Shown here piece after piece: positions 53,377 to 55,640 of a stretch of 55,640 bases of DNA (positions are counted from its first letter, which is position 1; every line of letters begins with the position of its first letter). The DNA lies in contig JBFWVD010000033.1 in assembly GCA_050246915.1 (NCBI GenBank), positions 1 through 55,640 on the forward strand, in the 5' to 3' direction. Both the position numbers and the translations under genes were made by a program. The notes below the pieces were generated by a model that did no database searches, was not told the origin of the DNA, and saw only the letters and a list, made by a program, of their open reading frames with translations. The DNA comes from JBFWVD01 sp050246915 (GTDB lineage: Bacteria; Actinomycetota; Acidimicrobiia; Acidimicrobiales; Ilumatobacteraceae).

Positions 53377-53419
53377 CTGGGTACGACGAGGTACGCCTCA
53401 GGGACCTTTTCGTACCTAG
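53377..53419 (-). repeat. 43-bp palindromic element, copy C
   Basis: Left arm CTGGGTACGACGAGGTAC, 7-base centre GCCTCAG, right arm GGACCTTTTCGTACCTAG. Reverse-complemented it shares ACGAAAAGGTCC and the CTGAGGC centre with copy B. It lies 23 bases past the stop of the AbiEi-DUF559 gene, in a 267-base GC-rich gap with no gene. Confidence 0.8.
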
Positions 53420-53441
53420 AACGAGCGGGAGGGTGAGATCG

Positions 53442-54380
53442 TCAGGTCCCGGGCGCTAGTCCCAGCCGCCGCCGTCGCTTTGCGAGGTTTCGGCGGGTCG
53501 TCGCCATCGCCGCTCGACCTCGGAGGCGAAGCTGCCGATCGCTGAATCGCATGGGCAACCAGTCGAGCTCGATCAGGTCGTTCTGCCGCGTCCGGTCACG
53601 ATCGAACGTTCGGCGGGTCATCGTGTGCGCGCCGAACCCATCGCTCTCGAGATACATCCGCTCCTCGACGAAAGCGAAGTCGAGCTCGGCGATCACCACG
53701 CCGTCATCGATCACCAGATGATGGTGGACCACCGGCAGCCCGGCCTCGATGAGCAGCTGCGCGGTGAGCACTTCGAGCGAGCTGTCGGCCACTGACCGGC
53801 CGAGTGCGCGCTGTGCCAGCAGCGACCGCATTGCGCCGACACCGTTGCGCCCCTTGCGTCCCAGCGTCTCGATCGTTTCCTCGATGTCGGCGATGGTGAC
53901 GAGCTTGCGGGTGAGCCACGACTCCATGGCCCGAGCCACGATGAACGGCGGCACCACGGCACTGGCGTCCACGAGCGTGCGCGCCGGACATGTGATCGGG
54001 AGACCATCGAGCATCGTGATGTGCGACGGATCGAGATCAGAGCTTCGCCGCACCACGGCGTTTCTGACGATCGGGTTCCGCCCTCGGGGTACGACCAGTT
54101 CGATGGTGTCCACGACGATGTTCGGCACGACCCACCCGGTCATCGCCGAGCGGTGCGACAACGCTGAGCCAGGACCCGCAGACATGATCGCTGCGGCATA
54201 GGGCTGCAGAGGTGGAGCGACGCCGGGCAGGGCGAACACGCCGGGGTGCATGCGGATGAGCAGGCCACGGTCGATCAGGCCATCGAGCACCCGCTTCGAC
54301 GCGCCCAGGCTTCGTAGGTCGGTCAGGCTCACCAGCCCGTGTTGCCGCTTCCCAATTGCCGCGAGTTCGCTGAAGTCCAT
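53442..54380 (-). CDS. AbiEi antitoxin-domain / DUF559 nuclease-like protein
   Basis: 312 residues. The N-terminus has the AbiEi-type winged helix (QHGLVSLTDLRSLGASKRVLDGLIDRGLLIRMHPGVFALPG), then the AbiEi second domain (YAAAIMSAGPGSALSHRSAMTGW, GLPITCPARTLVDAS). The C-terminal 110 residues match the DUF559/Vsr-like PD-(D/E)XK fold: SSLEVLTAQLLIEAGLPVVHHHLVIDDGVVIAELDFAFVEERMYLESDGFGAH, with an Asp and the ExD pair of the metal site. No AbiEii toxin gene accompanies it. Palindromic elements lie on both sides in the same orientation, which suggests insertion as a cassette. Confidence 0.88.
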   Translation of the reverse strand: MDFSELAAIGKRQHGLVSLTDLRSLGASKRVLDGLIDRGLLIRMHPGVFALPGVAPPLQPYAAAIMSAGPGSALSHRSAMTGWVVPNIVVDTIELVVPRGRNPIVRNAVVRRSSDLDPSHITMLDGLPITCPARTLVDASAVVPPFIVARAMESWLTRKLVTIADIEETIETLGRKGRNGVGAMRSLLAQRALGRSVADSSLEVLTAQLLIEAGLPVVHHHLVIDDGVVIAELDFAFVEERMYLESDGFGAHTMTRRTFDRDRTRQNDLIELDWLPMRFSDRQLRLRGRAAMATTRRNLAKRRRRLGLAPGT

Positions 54381-54448
54381 GGCCGACTCTCGCGCGAAAG
54401 AACATGAGAAATCATGTCATGCCGCCTCCCCCGCCGGTGTGACTCGAT

Positions 54449-54491
54449 CTGTGCACGAGAAAGTACGGCTCAGGGACCTTTTCGTGCACAG
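54449..54491 (-). repeat. 43-bp palindromic element, copy B
   Basis: Left arm CTGTGCACGAGAAAGTAC, 7-base centre GGCTCAG, right arm GGACCTTTTCGTGCACAG. Reverse-complemented, its first arm is identical to that of copy A (18 bases). It lies upstream of the AbiEi-DUF559 gene. Confidence 0.82.
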
Positions 54492-54522
54492 AAGCGGGCG
54501 GGGCGGGCCGGCGGGGGCGGGC

Positions 54523-54669
54523 GAGCGGGGGTGCCGGTGGGCGGGCGAGCAGCGGGCACGGGCCGGCGGGCGAGCGGGGGTGCCGGTGGGCAGCGGGCGG
54601 GGGCCGGCGGGCGGGCGGGCGAGCGGGGGTGCCGGTGGGCAGCGGGCGGGGGCCGGCGGGCGGGCGAGC
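54523..54669. repeat. 49-bp tandem repeat (minisatellite), three copies
   Basis: GAGCGGGGGTGCCGGTGGGC recurs at 54523, 54572 and 54621, a 49-bp period. Copies two and three are nearly identical; copy one has a shifted interior. Flanks contain degenerate pieces of the same G-rich sequence. Confidence 0.85.
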
Positions 54670-54708
54670 GCCGGCGAGCGGGCGAGGGGGAGCCAGCGGG
54701 TCAGTGGG

Positions 54709-55640
54709 TCACATGGCGCCGCGGGACATGAGCACCGCGGGGAGGGTCTTGGCGATGATCATGAGATCGGTGGCCAGCGACCAGTTGTCGACGTAGTACA
54801 GGTCGAGGCGCTCGTAGTCCTCGAAGCTCGACGAGCTGCGCCCACTGACCTGCCACATGCCGGTCACGCCGGGCTTGACCCGCAGACGGCCGTGCAGCGC
54901 ATCGCCCCACTGCTCCACCTCACGAGACAGCGCCGGCCGCGGCCCGACCATCGACATCTCGTTGCGCATCACGTTCCACAACTGCGGGATCTCGTCGATG
55001 GACAGCTTGCGCAACGTGCGCCCCACCCGCGTGATGCGGGGATCGTTCTTCATCTTGAACAGCGGGCCGTCGGCCTCGTTCTGCTTCTGCAGTTCGGCCA
55101 ACTTCGCCTCGGCGTCGATGCACATGGTGCGGAACTTGAGCACCTTGAACGGCACACCGTCGCGCCCGACCCGCTCTTGCTTGAACAGCACGGGCCCCTT
55201 GGAGTCGAGCTTGATCGCAAGGGCCACTGCGGCCATGAGCGGGGCGGTGACCAGCAGGCCCAACCCAGCGATGGTGAGGTCGAGGCAGCGCTTGGCGAAC
55301 ATGCGCCAGCCGCCGCGCTCCACAGGCTCGACGTACACCACCGGGAACCGGCCGAGGGGACGGATGACCAGTCGGTAGGAGGCGATGTCACGCAAGGTGG
55401 ACGACAGCTCCACGTGGATGCCCTGCTCGGTGAGCTCACGGATGAGCTTGTTGGACGTGCCGAGATCCATGGCGGTGGCGGCGATGATGACGCCGGTCGA
55501 GCCGGTGGCTCGCACCGCCTCGATCGTCTCCTTCATGGTTCCGAGCTGCTCGAGGTTCCAGTCGTCGTACACCTGGTCGTCCACGAAGCCACGGACCTCG
55601 TAGCCCAGCGAGCGATCGGACTCGAGCATGTGGGAGATCT
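54709..55640 (-). CDS. undecaprenyl-phosphate sugar-1-phosphate transferase (5' end cut by window edge)
   Basis: About 310 residues are visible and the frame is open to the right edge, so the N-terminal membrane helices are missing. The visible part begins with a nucleotide-binding-like domain (GYEVRGFVDDQVYDDW, STGVIIAATAMDLG), then one membrane helix (FAKRCLDLTIAGLGLLVTAPLMAAVALAIKL) and the bacterial sugar transferase catalytic domain: GPVLFKQERVGRDGVPFKVLKFRTM, LRKLSIDEIPQLWNVMRNEMSMVGPRPAL, VKPGVTGMWQVSGRS. It starts exopolysaccharide repeat units by moving a sugar-1-phosphate to undecaprenyl phosphate. Confidence 0.94.
   Translation of the reverse strand, partial: ISHMLESDRSLGYEVRGFVDDQVYDDWNLEQLGTMKETIEAVRATGSTGVIIAATAMDLGTSNKLIRELTEQGIHVELSSTLRDIASYRLVIRPLGRFPVVYVEPVERGGWRMFAKRCLDLTIAGLGLLVTAPLMAAVALAIKLDSKGPVLFKQERVGRDGVPFKVLKFRTMCIDAEAKLAELQKQNEADGPLFKMKNDPRITRVGRTLRKLSIDEIPQLWNVMRNEMSMVGPRPALSREVEQWGDALHGRLRVKPGVTGMWQVSGRSSSSFEDYERLDLYYVDNWSLATDLMIIAKTLPAVLMSRGAM

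Larger units (their letters stand above)
54381..54708. other. 328-base GC-rich gap with palindromic element and minisatellite
   Basis: No gene. It holds palindromic copy B (54449-54491) followed directly by a 49-bp tandem repeat. Reading frames across it are low-complexity and have no plausible start. Confidence 0.7.

Noticed and set aside
53442..54380. Complete AbiE toxin-antitoxin pair
   Set aside because: Only the AbiEi-like domain is present; no nucleotidyltransferase-type AbiEii follows.
54500..54690. CRISPR-like array
   Set aside because: The 49-bp repeats are directly tandem with no unique spacers and no cas genes nearby.

Overview
The window is 55.6 kb of GC-rich DNA (about two thirds G+C by eye) and is almost entirely coding. 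It reads as chromosome of a high-GC actinobacterium. The supporting markers are a CBS-containing GuaB1-type enzyme, a dnaK-grpE-dnaJ-hspR heat-shock operon, separate PurS and PurQ, GlnK encoded next to Amt, many GTG starts and ATGA/TGATG stop-start overlaps. Placement in Acidimicrobiia is my inference from the feel of the proteins and is not proven. I see no rRNA, tRNA, CRISPR array or insertion sequence.

Layout: 1-5.5 kb (minus) holds YqgE (cut by the left edge), RmuC, a lipoprotein overlapping a secreted phospholipase A2, DedA, a DinB-like protein and an ATPase-like protein without a Walker A. 5.7-17.3 kb is the purine and cysteine block: purQ, purS, purC, purB, purD, purA and a GMP reductase-type guaB1, then cysE and cysK. 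17.3-18.15 kb is a gene-free region full of palindromes. 18.15-27.9 kb is the stress block: clpB, dnaK-grpE-dnaJ-hspR with an aminoglycoside-acetyltransferase-like gene overlapping hspR, and between them a surface-polymer acyltransferase. 28.0-36.1 kb (plus) is a tightly coupled glycan operon: a Ser/Thr-rich membrane protein, three glycosyltransferases, an ABC exporter and two APH-fold kinases. 36.1-40.9 kb is a signalling cassette: NarL-type regulator and kinase, a PNPOx-GAF protein, a PNPOx protein and a divergent hemerythrin. 41-44.4 kb holds galE, gpmA and a phytoene-desaturase-like oxidoreductase. 44.5-50.3 kb is a complete mrpABCDEFG antiporter operon. 50.6-53.2 kb is amt, glnK and a winged-helix regulator. 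53.4-54.5 kb is an AbiEi-DUF559 gene bracketed by palindromic repeats. The right end is a truncated undecaprenyl-phosphate sugar transferase.

Three signals lie outside the ordinary gene content. First, GTCAA-N6-TTGAC occurs six times with exactly the same spacing, four times as the longer GCGTCAA-N6-TTGACGC, and often at convergent gene ends. Second, three 43-bp imperfect palindromes share the core ACGAAAAGGTCC; two of them flank the AbiEi-DUF559 gene in the same orientation. Third, a run of 5-bp half-sites in strict 11-bp phase upstream of glnK-amt looks like an operator for an OmpR/GlnR-type protein. HspR operators of the HAIR type are visible upstream of clpB and, with one weaker half, inside a good sigma-70 promoter for dnaK.

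Operon logic: purine genes feed IMP and AMP synthesis, and guaB1 probably recycles GMP. HspR should repress both chaperone transcription units. The glycan genes would assemble a precursor, export it through the ABC exporter and modify it with the two kinases. GlnK-Amt and the short regulator form a nitrogen module.
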